In this document: positions 42,601 to 50,697 of the stretch, piece after piece
Position numbering within the stretch: the stretch's first letter is position 1
Layout of the letters: each line of letters begins with the position of its first letter
Virus record (IMG/VR): IMGVR_UViG_3300036791_000399
Span: 1 to 64,000 of that record
DNA from: a virus
Direction: 5' to 3' (one strand)
Length of the DNA: 64,000 bases
Translations under genes and position numbers: made by a program
The notes under the pieces: generated by a model
Database searches by the model: none
The model's input: the letters and a program-made list of their open reading frames with translations, nothing else
What the model was told of the DNA's origin: nothing

Positions 42601-45600
42601 CCCCTTCGATATTCTCAAGGGTGTCCAGCCGTTGCCGGTGGGCAAGGGGCCGCCGCATCCGACCGATCCGAAGCAGCAGCAGTCGTCCAGCGACGCAGCG
42701 AATACCGGCGGGGCGCTCGGCAAGAGCATCAGTTCGCTCGCGAACGCTTTCAAGGGCAGCGGCAGCGGCGACGATGCCCTCGACGCCGCCATTCCGTCAG
42801 ATCTCTCCGGCGTCGACATGAGTGGCGATTTTGCCGCGTTGCCTGACGACACCTTCGACTTTGGCCTTGGCGGGATCGTACGACCGCATTTTGACGATGG
42901 CGGCGGCTCTACCGGTGATGGCGGCGACGGCGATGGCGGCTCTACCGGGTTCGGCGGCGGCGACACCGGATTTGGCGGCGACACCGGATTTGGCGGGATG
43001 GGGATGAGTGTCGGTTATGCTGGTTCTCCGACCGGTCCTGGCATCGGGTCTGACGCCGTGGCGGGGGGAACGGCGGGCGATACTGGCGGCGTCGCAGCAG
43101 GGGCCGGTCCTCACGGCACCGCAGGTGCTGTCGGTTACGGCGGCGGGAGCGTCGGCTATGGCGGGACGCATGGCGGCGGGACGGCAGCGGGCAGCGCAGG
43201 AAGCGCAGGTGCTGGTGCGGCTGGCCCAGGCGGGGCGGGCCCTGGCGGAGGCACGGGCGGCGGCGGACATGGAGTGGGTGCAAGTGCAGGAGCGCCAGGA
43301 AACGTCGTAGCAGGCGATTCGCCTCGCGCAATATCTACGGCACTCGAAAATGCGCTGCATCAACAGGCGCTAGACGCGCTTTACGGGATGCAGCACAGCA
43401 GCCCAATCGGCAACCCGCTTACGGAATTTGGAGTGCAGAGGGCCGGTGGGGTTAGCACAACTGGCGTTCCAGGCCTCAATTCACAGTCAATCGCTGATCT
43501 CTCTGGACAGAATGGTCCAGCTGCACAAGTTGCGGCTCGTCAGGCAAGGGCGGGGGTCGGTGCCCCTAGCCCAGGGCTGAGCCCTGCTGTCATTTCGGCG
43601 ATAAATAACGGAATGCGTACAAACGCATTTAACACTCGTCCGACAGGAGCGGAAAGCGTAAGCACGGCCGGTTTGAGCGCGCCCAGGGCGGCTCCGGCTG
43701 TGAGCACGTCGGTGAGCCCGTCAGTAAGTAAGCCGCCTAGCTTTGAGATTGCGCCGACTTATTCGTTTGCGCCGCGAGGCACGCCTGTTTCCTCGCCCGC
43801 GAATACGCCGACAGCGTTCGCGCCCCGAAACACGCCGACGGTCATCGCTAATCCTGGCGACACCACCCCAGGCCTCGGAGGGCTGACCACAGACCCTGGA
43901 AGCACCCAGCCAGCCGGGGGACGGATACCGGGCCTCGCCGTCGCAGGCGACCAGTATGCGCAGCAGGTGGGGCATGGCGGCCGCTGGGGCGGCGGCAGAA
44001 TTTCCTTCGGCCTCGGAGGAATTGCACGATCTGGTTATGCTGATGGCGGCACGCTTCTCGGTCCAGGTCCGCCCGCGCCTCCGGAGCCCCCGGAGCCTGC
44101 TCCGACCGCTCCTATTGCTCCTGCCGCGCCCCTGGCGGAGGCCGCGCCTGCGCCCGCATCGTCCGCATCGTCCGCATCTCCGTTCGTCAAGCCGACGCGC
44201 GAGCAGGTGCTCGCCTACAATGAGTCGATCGCGGCGAAGCACGGGAATAACCCGGACGTCGTGCGCAAGGTGCTCAGCGGCGAAATGGGGGGGAAGGATC
44301 CCTATCAGGTCGGCGACGCCGGATCGAGTTTCGGCCCCTGGCAACTGCACGAGGGTGGTATCAACCCGGCGATGAACCACCCCGGCATGGGCGACGAGTA
44401 TAAGGCCGCGACCGGGCACGATCCGAACGATCCGCATTACTGGCAGGAACAGAGCGACTTCGCGCAGTCGAAGATGGCGGAGCGGGGCCTGCAGCCCTGG
44501 GCGACGACGGCTGGCAAGCTCGGCCTTGGCCGCTATGCCAACTTGAACGCCGATGCGCCCTCCGGCGGTGCGCAGCCCGTCCAGGCGGAACAGGCGCAGC
44601 AGCAGACGCAGGCAGTGATGGACGACGCCGAGCGGGCTCCGGACAGGCGGATGATCCAGCCGAGCGTTGGCGACGCCTTGATGGCGGCCGGTTTCGCGAT
44701 GATGGCGGGCACCTCGCCGCACGCCATGGTCAACATAGGCCAGGGCGCGCTGGAGGGCATGAAGTACTACCAGAACCAGCGACAACTCGATCGCGAGTGG
44801 ATGAAGAACCAAGCTGAGATCGACAACTATGGCAGCGAGGCGCGCTATCGTGATGCCCAGACCTCTATCGCCACCCAGAACCTGAACATTGAAATGTACA
44901 AGGCCAAGCTCGGCCAGTGGAACGTCCAGTATCAGGGCTGGCTGGCGGCTGGCGGTCATGGCGATCCGCCTCCGATGCCAGCGTTGCCGACGTCGTTCGG
45001 CGGGTCGGCGACCACTAAGTCAGCGGCTGCGGCTGCGCCTGCCCCAGCGCCAGACTCAGCAGCGGCTCCGGCTCCGTCACCCACTGCGGCCACTCCCGCT
45101 CCGACCTCGACTGGCCCTGGCCCGCTTGTAGCCCCTAAGAAGGCCGCTGGAGCCCCTCCAGTTGCCGCGCCTACCGCGACACCCCCGAAGGCGGCAACGC
45201 CAGCCCCTGCGGCTCCTGCGGCTCCTGCTGACACGACTGCGGCTGCTGGTGCGCCATCCGGTGCGCCTGGGCCGACTGATCCGTTCTGGAAGAGCGTCCC
45301 TGCCGATCAGAACCCCTACGAACTGATCCGCTTGGCGAAGCTCTATCGGGCCGGGGCGGGCGTTAACCCCGAGAACGCGAAGACGGCGGACGAGTATGAA
45401 GCCCGCGCCCATTCCATCTGGGACAGCGGCATGGCTGGCGGCGTCCAGATCCCCGGCGTCTCGCAGCAAAAGGCGACGACGAAGTATAATGAGGAGATCG
45501 CGGGCGAGACTGGCAAGGAAGACGCCAAGCTCCCGGCGCAGATGGATAAGCGGGCTGAGATGGACACTCAGCTAAAGGAAATGCAGCACCTCATGCTGAC

Positions 45601-46147
45601 TTTCCAGCCGGAGCATTACGCCGAGCAAAAGGCGGAGATCGCCGCCGCGGTAAATTCGATATTCCCCGGCGCCGTCCCGCAGGGCGCGCTCGACAACGCG
45701 GCAAGCACGCAGCGCTTCCTCAAGGATCAGATGAACGCGGTGATGAACAAGGTTCAGTCGATGGGCGGAAGAGTCCTGGTCAGCGAGATCGAGACGTTCA
45801 AGCGAGCGGTGGCTTCGCCGAACATGCAGCCAGCGGCGGCCGCGGCGATCCTCGCGCAGATGCGCGGCCTGATGAAGTGGCAAGACCAGCACGATAATGA
45901 TTACCTCGATTGGCGCGACCAGAACGCCGCCGCGCCGAAGTCGCGGTTTGAAAGGCAGTGGCTCAAGGATCCGAAGAACAGCCCCGACACCTACATCACG
46001 AACGCGCGGCATAACTTCCCCTACCAGGGGCAGGTGATCCCGCCGAACGCTGAAGGGCGCGAGAAGGGCCAAGCCTACATGACGCCGAAGGGCCCACGAG
46101 TCTGGAACGGAACGGGCTGGGATCCGTTCGCAGCCCCGGCGGACTGA
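39602..46147 (+). CDS. Giant internal virion protein: S74 chaperone plus transglycosylase domains
   Basis: 2181 residues. Residues 1-300: Gln/Asn-rich region with NPFTSDV, AFGGDRAGLSQAIL, typical of internal proteins. About 322-392: S74 intramolecular chaperone/peptidase (SDERLKENI, QIGLLAQEVE), unusually internal. About 400-1500: Gly/Pro-rich with repeated GGR/ADGG motifs. About 1528-1650: lytic transglycosylase-like domain, LSGEMGGKDPYQ with probable catalytic Glu and GDAGSSFGPWQLHEGG. Then Ala/Pro-rich and a helical end; the last residues WNGTGWDPF look folded. It likely cleaves peptidoglycan locally during DNA entry. Confidence 0.75.
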   Translation: MGSVCGGSSNQTTTNSSSPPPQTQADYQGLINRATAVANTPYTPYPGEQVAPLSNQTNTGLANLNQYAYAAQPYLQKAGQMTQGAAAPVTPQAFSGSAVGQFENPFTSDVIQATQNEFNNQNAQQAQFLNSQNIGAGAFGGDRAGLSQAILAGQQQTAQAPVIAGLNQANYNQALAEFNNQQQTGLGAQEFNNQQLGQMANQYGQIGQGIQTGGLQGATGQITGGMVPQGEQQAIDTALQNNWNLGQAYPYQSTGFLGNIIEGIGSQQGGVGQTTSPGPSGLSQILGAATAGTGALSNLFGSAAGGTSAAAGIGTALSSLFGFSDERLKENIVPVGKTFDGQTIHKYNFKGDPRTQIGLLAQEVERRHPHAVAEGLGGLKGVNYDAATRESERAGFADGGVSPGSIFDLGVGKQASPAGALALMGVPGASAGTGRFGAGSLSMTPGGTLFGRGEAPVSTGGNGPSPSNPLQGGPWQHPAAPYTAPQPGPMLAPRSGVQMQAPAGLAHGGRAGFDIGGPTGLGNVDMTNIPNTPFVDFSTPFAIAQGTGVPGPNAGIANIEFSSASEAGGGNKVSGQTIGTSNLAPSQINLSGAPPGTTFAPIDYQNPGSDFQTAGAEASLGPHYFTVGKNGELVYGGEGTGPSGSVNQGELLPRPGGNLPTDTPKTENAPPVAAPAAGPAAPAAGPATPVIPAGGRSTGYSARAIANNPWLANMSIPGDALTAPQAHGGPGAGASGGGAGAGAWTGGRMPFQGGGGLDDPRYSFYTPTTGNARGATYHPPIPTPPTPQPIYTPRHVVRQRAPVAPPPPRNYPLPPPRPQDPPPPPTVAAAPMPLPRLDDFPPPHPDFTAPRSVVDPMSGTNAGMNPPQAGGSIFHSLLPAMQGPRGYTASPPSDPDPDRARGIDIARGLLDNRPGFWNSGGVMGQMPLAGATGYTPQGQGVTGFDSQGAAMGSGSVAKKAAGFDGLFGSGLRQGGRVSFADGGLSGLGIDPSGVPVIQPIPFDILKGVQPLPVGKGPPHPTDPKQQQSSSDAANTGGALGKSISSLANAFKGSGSGDDALDAAIPSDLSGVDMSGDFAALPDDTFDFGLGGIVRPHFDDGGGSTGDGGDGDGGSTGFGGGDTGFGGDTGFGGMGMSVGYAGSPTGPGIGSDAVAGGTAGDTGGVAAGAGPHGTAGAVGYGGGSVGYGGTHGGGTAAGSAGSAGAGAAGPGGAGPGGGTGGGGHGVGASAGAPGNVVAGDSPRAISTALENALHQQALDALYGMQHSSPIGNPLTEFGVQRAGGVSTTGVPGLNSQSIADLSGQNGPAAQVAARQARAGVGAPSPGLSPAVISAINNGMRTNAFNTRPTGAESVSTAGLSAPRAAPAVSTSVSPSVSKPPSFEIAPTYSFAPRGTPVSSPANTPTAFAPRNTPTVIANPGDTTPGLGGLTTDPGSTQPAGGRIPGLAVAGDQYAQQVGHGGRWGGGRISFGLGGIARSGYADGGTLLGPGPPAPPEPPEPAPTAPIAPAAPLAEAAPAPASSASSASPFVKPTREQVLAYNESIAAKHGNNPDVVRKVLSGEMGGKDPYQVGDAGSSFGPWQLHEGGINPAMNHPGMGDEYKAATGHDPNDPHYWQEQSDFAQSKMAERGLQPWATTAGKLGLGRYANLNADAPSGGAQPVQAEQAQQQTQAVMDDAERAPDRRMIQPSVGDALMAAGFAMMAGTSPHAMVNIGQGALEGMKYYQNQRQLDREWMKNQAEIDNYGSEARYRDAQTSIATQNLNIEMYKAKLGQWNVQYQGWLAAGGHGDPPPMPALPTSFGGSATTKSAAAAAPAPAPDSAAAPAPSPTAATPAPTSTGPGPLVAPKKAAGAPPVAAPTATPPKAATPAPAAPAAPADTTAAAGAPSGAPGPTDPFWKSVPADQNPYELIRLAKLYRAGAGVNPENAKTADEYEARAHSIWDSGMAGGVQIPGVSQQKATTKYNEEIAGETGKEDAKLPAQMDKRAEMDTQLKEMQHLMLTFQPEHYAEQKAEIAAAVNSIFPGAVPQGALDNAASTQRFLKDQMNAVMNKVQSMGGRVLVSEIETFKRAVASPNMQPAAAAAILAQMRGLMKWQDQHDNDYLDWRDQNAAAPKSRFERQWLKDPKNSPDTYITNARHNFPYQGQVIPPNAEGREKGQAYMTPKGPRVWNGTGWDPFAAPAD

Positions 46148-46148
46148 C

Positions 46149-49121
46149 ATGGCCGAAACCGACGCGGACGTCGGCATTGCGCCGCCTCCGGATCAGGCGG
46201 CGCCCGCTCCTGCTCCAGCCGCGCCCGACGCCGCCAACGCCCCCGCTGCAGGTTCGGAAGGGCGAACTGTCGTCGTCCATGCGCGTCCTCCGCCGAAGCC
46301 GCCGCCAGCGCCGATCAAGCCGCACGAGACGGCGCCCGTCTCCGTCCAGCCTGCGGTTGTTGCGCCATCCGCGCCGGGACAGGAGCCGCCGCCCGCGGCT
46401 CCAAAGGGAGAGTCCGACAAAGACGTTGGCATCGAACCCTATCCAGGTTTGGCGACCGACATCGGCAAGGGCGCCTGGGGCGGCTTAGCGGAGGGGACAG
46501 AGGGGCTCCTCGGACTGCCCCATGACATTCCCAAGCTCGCTGACTACGGCCTTGCCTGGGCCGGAGCGCACGTCAATCAAGCGCTCGGGGGCGAGGACGC
46601 CCAAGAGGCTCTTCAGCGCACCCATGGCTCGCTCTTACGCGGAGCTTTGGGTGACAATGTCGTCAATGCGGCGAAGGCGTTTTTGCCCGATGCAATGCAG
46701 CATGGCGCGGCCGATTGGCAGCGCGCGTTCCAAAAGATCGGAATCGATCCTGGCTATAAGCCTCAGTCCGCGCTCGGGCGGTACGCGCACGAGATCGCCG
46801 CTTTCGCTCCTGGCGCGGTGATCCCCTTCGGCGAGGCTGGCATGGCCACACGGCTTGCCCAGACTGTCGCGCCCGCGATCGGCTCCGAGACGCTCGGAAA
46901 CTTGGCCAAAGGCACTGCCTGGGAGCCCTGGGCGCGGTTGGCCGGGGCAGGCCTCGGCGGCATAACGCACACCGGGATCGCGAGCTATACAGCGCCGATG
47001 CGGGCAAGCGGTCAGGCAGATCTTGCCTCGCAAGACTTGCGAGCCGCCACTGATAATCCCGACGCGGCGTTGGCCAAGCTTCGCGCCGCCCAGGCGCAAC
47101 GACAGCCGGGAATGGCGACGGGGGAGAACGTCCCAGGATCCCAGCCGACGACGGCGCAGATCACTGGCGATTACGGGCAGGTCGCGGCGGAGCGCGCCTA
47201 TCAATCCGGAGAGGGTCAAGCTGCGCATGGCCAGCGGATGGCTGAGCAGAGCGCGGCGCAGACCAAGGCGGCGCGTGGCGTGCAGCCGACGGGCGAACCG
47301 CAAACCGTCGCCGACATGATCACCAAGCGGCTGCAGGACATCGACGCGCAGCATGAACTCAATGTGGGCGTGCGGCAGCAGGCTCACGCATCCACCTTGC
47401 AAAACATGGAGCAGCAGGCGCGCTCCGCCGCCGGTCAGGTCGCGCGAAAGGGCGAGCCGGAAGCCCTGGGCGAGGCTGCACGCAAGCCGCTCGCCGAATC
47501 GATGGCTCGGGCGAAGGAACAAGAAAAGCGGCTGTGGGACGCGATCGACGCGAAGAAGATCGGCGTCTGGACGAATCAGGTCGGCGCTCGCGCACGCAAC
47601 ATCGCGAAGAACATTGGGCTGCAAAAGCCGCCGAGCGGCGAGGAAAAAGCGATCCTCGACACCGCCGGCAATCTGCCGCGCTGGACGAAGCTCTCGGATC
47701 TCACCGACCTCACTTCGCGCTTGAAAGCCGAGATGCGCAACGAGCGCTTCACCAACGGCAACACCCCGGCGCTGAGGCGCATGACGGAGCTTCTCAAGAC
47801 CTCAGAGAACGTGATCAAAGCCGCCGCCACCCGGCAGAGCGCCGCCGAGGCGAAGGCGGAAATGGAAGGCCTGCGCCGGATGACCCCGGAGGACCGGACC
47901 AACATCATGAAGGCCAGGGCGGCGACGAAGGCGCGCGGCGACATCGAGCGCGGGCCAGCCGGGGCAATCGTACGACAGGGTGCGACCTCCGGCACCTACC
48001 GGACGCTCGCCTCCCAGGTTCCCGGCAAGATCTTCGCTGCCGGTCCAACCGGCTATCAGAAACTCAAGGCTTACACCGAGGCGCTCGGTAAGCCGCACAT
48101 GGACCCCGTGCATGACATCGTCGCCGACTCGCTGTCTCGCGAAGCGACTACTGATGGGATGGTCGACGCTGCCAAGCTGAATCGCTGGCAGGCCAAATAC
48201 AGCGACGCGCTGCGCGCCTTGCCCGACGAGATCCGCCAGAAGTTTGTCCGAGGGCCGGGAGAGGCTGGCGAAGCCCTGGCAGAAGGCGCCGCGGCGCGGC
48301 GCGAGGCGCTAATCGCCCACAGCAAGCTCGACATCGCGAAGGAGATGGGCAAGCAGGCGCCGGAGGCGGAGGCGATACGTTCTAACCCGGCGCTCAAGGC
48401 CTTCGAAGGCGTCGACAATCCGCGAGATGTACAGAGCAAGGTCGGCGGCATCATGTCGCGACCGGACGCTGTCACCCGACTGGGAGAGCTACGCAAGCAT
48501 CTTGCTGGCACGCCAGCCGCTGACGGATTGAAGCGCGCCGCGCTCGATCATGTCTTGGAGAAAACGCTCAGCACGGCCGAAGCCGGGACGACCGGCGAAA
48601 AGATGCTGCAACCCGGCAACTTCCAGAAGTTCGTCGCCAAGAACCGGGCGGCGCTGAAGGCGGCTGGGCTCAGCGATCAGCAACTCGGCGTTCTGGACAA
48701 GATCTCAGGCGATTTAGAGCGCCAGCAACGCTTCAATGCCACTAAGGTCAGGACAGGGTCTGACACCGGGCAGAATATCTCTAAGACGCTCAAGCAGATT
48801 GCTAAAGGCGTTCATGAGGGTTCGGGTTTGTTGCCGATGGTTCTCGCGGGCAAGGAAATATACGAGCGCCTTCCAGAATCCCTTCATGGCGTGGCGGGTA
48901 TTACGGCGGCGGCCGCCGGGTACGGCGCTCACAAGGTTCTCAGCGCCACGCGCCATAGGGGGCTCGCCAAAGCTCAAGACCTCTATCATGAGGCTGTGAT
49001 GCACCCGGACGTGGCGGCTGACTTGCTAGGCCGGTCGACCCCAGGGAGGCTGGCGCGGCTCCGGCGCCACGCCATGTACGCCGGCCTCGCAGCCGAGCGC
49101 ACCGCCGCGCTGCGGCATTAG
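46149..49121 (+). CDS. Large ejection/internal virion protein, 990 aa
   Basis: Begins one base after the giant protein. Disordered Ala/Pro N-terminus (residues 1-90), then a long mainly helical body with PHDIPKLADYGLAWAG, VIPFGEAGMATRLAQT and GLGGITHTGI, amphipathic stretches that could insert in membrane, then coiled coils (Ala/Gln/Arg-rich, about 290-480) and a C-terminal hydrophobic helix pair near 890-935. Size, helicity and place at the end of the late block fit an ejection protein that forms a conduit with its upstream partner. Confidence 0.65.
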   Translation: MAETDADVGIAPPPDQAAPAPAPAAPDAANAPAAGSEGRTVVVHARPPPKPPPAPIKPHETAPVSVQPAVVAPSAPGQEPPPAAPKGESDKDVGIEPYPGLATDIGKGAWGGLAEGTEGLLGLPHDIPKLADYGLAWAGAHVNQALGGEDAQEALQRTHGSLLRGALGDNVVNAAKAFLPDAMQHGAADWQRAFQKIGIDPGYKPQSALGRYAHEIAAFAPGAVIPFGEAGMATRLAQTVAPAIGSETLGNLAKGTAWEPWARLAGAGLGGITHTGIASYTAPMRASGQADLASQDLRAATDNPDAALAKLRAAQAQRQPGMATGENVPGSQPTTAQITGDYGQVAAERAYQSGEGQAAHGQRMAEQSAAQTKAARGVQPTGEPQTVADMITKRLQDIDAQHELNVGVRQQAHASTLQNMEQQARSAAGQVARKGEPEALGEAARKPLAESMARAKEQEKRLWDAIDAKKIGVWTNQVGARARNIAKNIGLQKPPSGEEKAILDTAGNLPRWTKLSDLTDLTSRLKAEMRNERFTNGNTPALRRMTELLKTSENVIKAAATRQSAAEAKAEMEGLRRMTPEDRTNIMKARAATKARGDIERGPAGAIVRQGATSGTYRTLASQVPGKIFAAGPTGYQKLKAYTEALGKPHMDPVHDIVADSLSREATTDGMVDAAKLNRWQAKYSDALRALPDEIRQKFVRGPGEAGEALAEGAAARREALIAHSKLDIAKEMGKQAPEAEAIRSNPALKAFEGVDNPRDVQSKVGGIMSRPDAVTRLGELRKHLAGTPAADGLKRAALDHVLEKTLSTAEAGTTGEKMLQPGNFQKFVAKNRAALKAAGLSDQQLGVLDKISGDLERQQRFNATKVRTGSDTGQNISKTLKQIAKGVHEGSGLLPMVLAGKEIYERLPESLHGVAGITAAAAGYGAHKVLSATRHRGLAKAQDLYHEAVMHPDVAADLLGRSTPGRLARLRRHAMYAGLAAERTAALRH

Positions 49122-49354
49122 GCTTTGGCGATCGGCGCTGGCGGCAGAACCTCGACGTCGATCGGCCGACCCTTCTCGTCCCAGGCGTGCCACCAGCGGG
49201 CTATTTGCCGACGCTTCCAGCCCACGATGACGGTTATTACGATGAACCACTCTATGGCGTCGTGCCAACCCCAGTCGGAGCCAGACTGCGCTACTATCGT
49301 GGTCGCCACGAGTTGAAGAATGAGGTACGGGCCCCAATTTTTGATCTGCAGCAT
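49118..49354 (-). CDS. Small membrane protein, 78 aa
   Basis: Minus strand, ATGA-coupled to the gene upstream of it. Two hydrophobic segments: YLILQLVATTIVAQSG and AIEWFIVITVIVGW, followed by basic KRRQIARWWH and a Pro-rich tail. A two-helix membrane protein at the end of the late region is a possible holin or immunity protein; not assignable. Convergent with the ejection gene, four-base overlap. Confidence 0.6.
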   Translation of the reverse strand: MLQIKNWGPYLILQLVATTIVAQSGSDWGWHDAIEWFIVITVIVGWKRRQIARWWHAWDEKGRPIDVEVLPPAPIAKA

Positions 49355-49734
49355 CAGGTTCGCTCCTCTTGTTGTCTTGCCAGAAGTAAGGCGCGCTGGG
49401 CGACGCGCTGATCCCGCAGCTTGGTGAAATTCCTAATTGCCTTTTCGTATTGATTGATCTCCCAATCGAGTTGCTCAAGGACGGCATCTATTTCTTGGGC
49501 CGTAGGCGGGTCGATGCTTGCCCACTGAAACAGGGTTGGCGGCGGATTAAAAAGGCGAAGAACCTGTTTCGCCACCCGTTGCAGGCCAGCCGTTTCAAGT
49601 TCGACCGTTTCAAGCTCAGTCAGGCCTTCATCCTTAATGGCTCGGATGAGTCGTCCTTTCGTGAGCTTGCGGGACGATCCTTGCGTCAACCGTCGTCCAA
49701 CTGTGAGCATATGTTCGTAAAGGTTCGTTGCCAT
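49354..49734 (-). CDS. Helical protein, 126 aa
   Basis: Basic helical N-terminus (RRLTQGSSRKLTKGRLIRAI), TELETVELETAGLQ, then a long C-terminal coiled-coil-like helix (EIDAVLEQLDWEINQYEKAI). First gene of a two-gene minus-strand unit, diverging from the winged-helix gene at 49733 and sharing its CATG start region. No family known. Confidence 0.55.
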   Translation of the reverse strand: MATNLYEHMLTVGRRLTQGSSRKLTKGRLIRAIKDEGLTELETVELETAGLQRVAKQVLRLFNPPPTLFQWASIDPPTAQEIDAVLEQLDWEINQYEKAIRNFTKLRDQRVAQRALLLARQQEERT

Positions 49735-50071
49735 GCGTTGCTCCGTAGGCTACCGTCTCACTGAGAGAGTAGCCCCCAAAGGAACGAAAGGCAACGCCTT
49801 GCAACACAGCGCAGAAAAGACAACCTTTGGCCGAGTGCAGGGCGCGGTTATCTCCGTGATACGCAGCCACGCGCACGATCCCGTGGCTGCGATTCCATTG
49901 TCGACGATTGTCTTAGAAATTTTTCAAACGCCGCGAGTGGAACAAACGCGATCTCAACAGCAAACAGTGCGTCGAGCGCTTCGAACATTGGAACAACGCG
50001 GCATCGTTCGGCTCAGCAAATATATCCACCACCGGGAGCGGTGCTGGGAATTGACCGGGAAGGTCAAATAA
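49733..50071 (+). CDS. Winged-helix DNA-binding protein (probable)
   Basis: The folded part starts near GTG 49835 (MQGAVISVIRSHAHDP if used) and shows a winged-helix pattern: AIPLSTIVLEIFQ, QQQTVRRALRTLEQRGIVRLS, then a hairpin ending in CWELTG. In-frame ATG 49733 and TTG 49799 are upstream alternatives; the true start is unsettled. It sits alone on the plus strand between minus-strand genes, a usual arrangement for a regulator. Confidence 0.6.
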   Translation: MRCSVGYRLTERVAPKGTKGNALQHSAEKTTFGRVQGAVISVIRSHAHDPVAAIPLSTIVLEIFQTPRVEQTRSQQQTVRRALRTLEQRGIVRLSKYIHHRERCWELTGKVK

Positions 50072-50482
50072 TTATGCGGCTACGCCATAGGTGCCGTCGC
50101 CATTGGCCTTGACCTTGGCGCGCTTCTCCAGCCGGTTCAGCGCTGAGCCGACGCTGCTCGCAGCGAACCCGCTGGCCTTGAGGAAGTCACGCAGTTCGGA
50201 TGGCGCCTTGGGGCCTCCCTCCAACGCCTCCAAGACGCGGCTGTAGATCGAGCCTGCGGGCGGCCACTCGCCGCCATTGTTCTTCCGCGCGCGGATGATC
50301 TTCTTGTGGATCTTGGGCGCCGCGGCTGGGCGCATCGGGGGTTCGCCGACCGGCTCCGCCTTTGTCTCCCGCAGCGCCTCCAGACCGATCTCGACATCGA
50401 AGTCTCCCGAGACATGCGTCATGGCGTGAACCAGTTCGCCCAAATTCTTGTCATCGACCATAGCGGTTACACGATACTTCAC
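50072..50482 (-). CDS. Protein with C-terminal winged-helix-like domain, 136 aa
   Basis: Starts at GTG 50482, GTGA-coupled to the upstream gene. The C-terminal 65 residues (SIYSRVLEALEGGPKAPSEL, SSVGSALNRLEKRAKVK) look like a small winged helix; the N-terminal beta part (KYRVTAMVDDKNLGELVHAM) is separate. Last gene of the minus-strand recombination operon; may bind DNA or regulate. Confidence 0.55.
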   Translation of the reverse strand: MKYRVTAMVDDKNLGELVHAMTHVSGDFDVEIGLEALRETKAEPVGEPPMRPAAAPKIHKKIIRARKNNGGEWPPAGSIYSRVLEALEGGPKAPSELRDFLKASGFAASSVGSALNRLEKRAKVKANGDGTYGVAA

Positions 50483-50697
50483 TTGTCATTCTCCTTTGAC
50501 ACCAGTGTCTCTGCCCATTTAGCTGTGACCATCATCCCTTCCAAGAGGGACTTGGCGTTATTGAGATGCCGCACCGCATCTTTCGGCCGCCTCGCTTGCA
50601 TCGCTTCTTCGGCGTCGCTGACGAGTTCTTCGACCTCTCGGCGATGATCGTAAATGTCCGAGATGGCGCGAGCGTAATTCCTGCTTTGCTCGCTCAC
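50479..50697 (-). CDS. Helical protein, 72 aa
   Basis: Start chosen at GTG 50697, which overlaps the stop of the annealase-candidate gene (GTGA); longer forms run into Arg-rich shadow sequence. Long charged helix SDIYDHRREVEELVSDAEEA and a second helix (HLNNAKSLLEGMMVTAKW). Unknown function in the recombination operon. Confidence 0.55.
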   Translation of the reverse strand: MSEQSRNYARAISDIYDHRREVEELVSDAEEAMQARRPKDAVRHLNNAKSLLEGMMVTAKWAETLVSKENDK

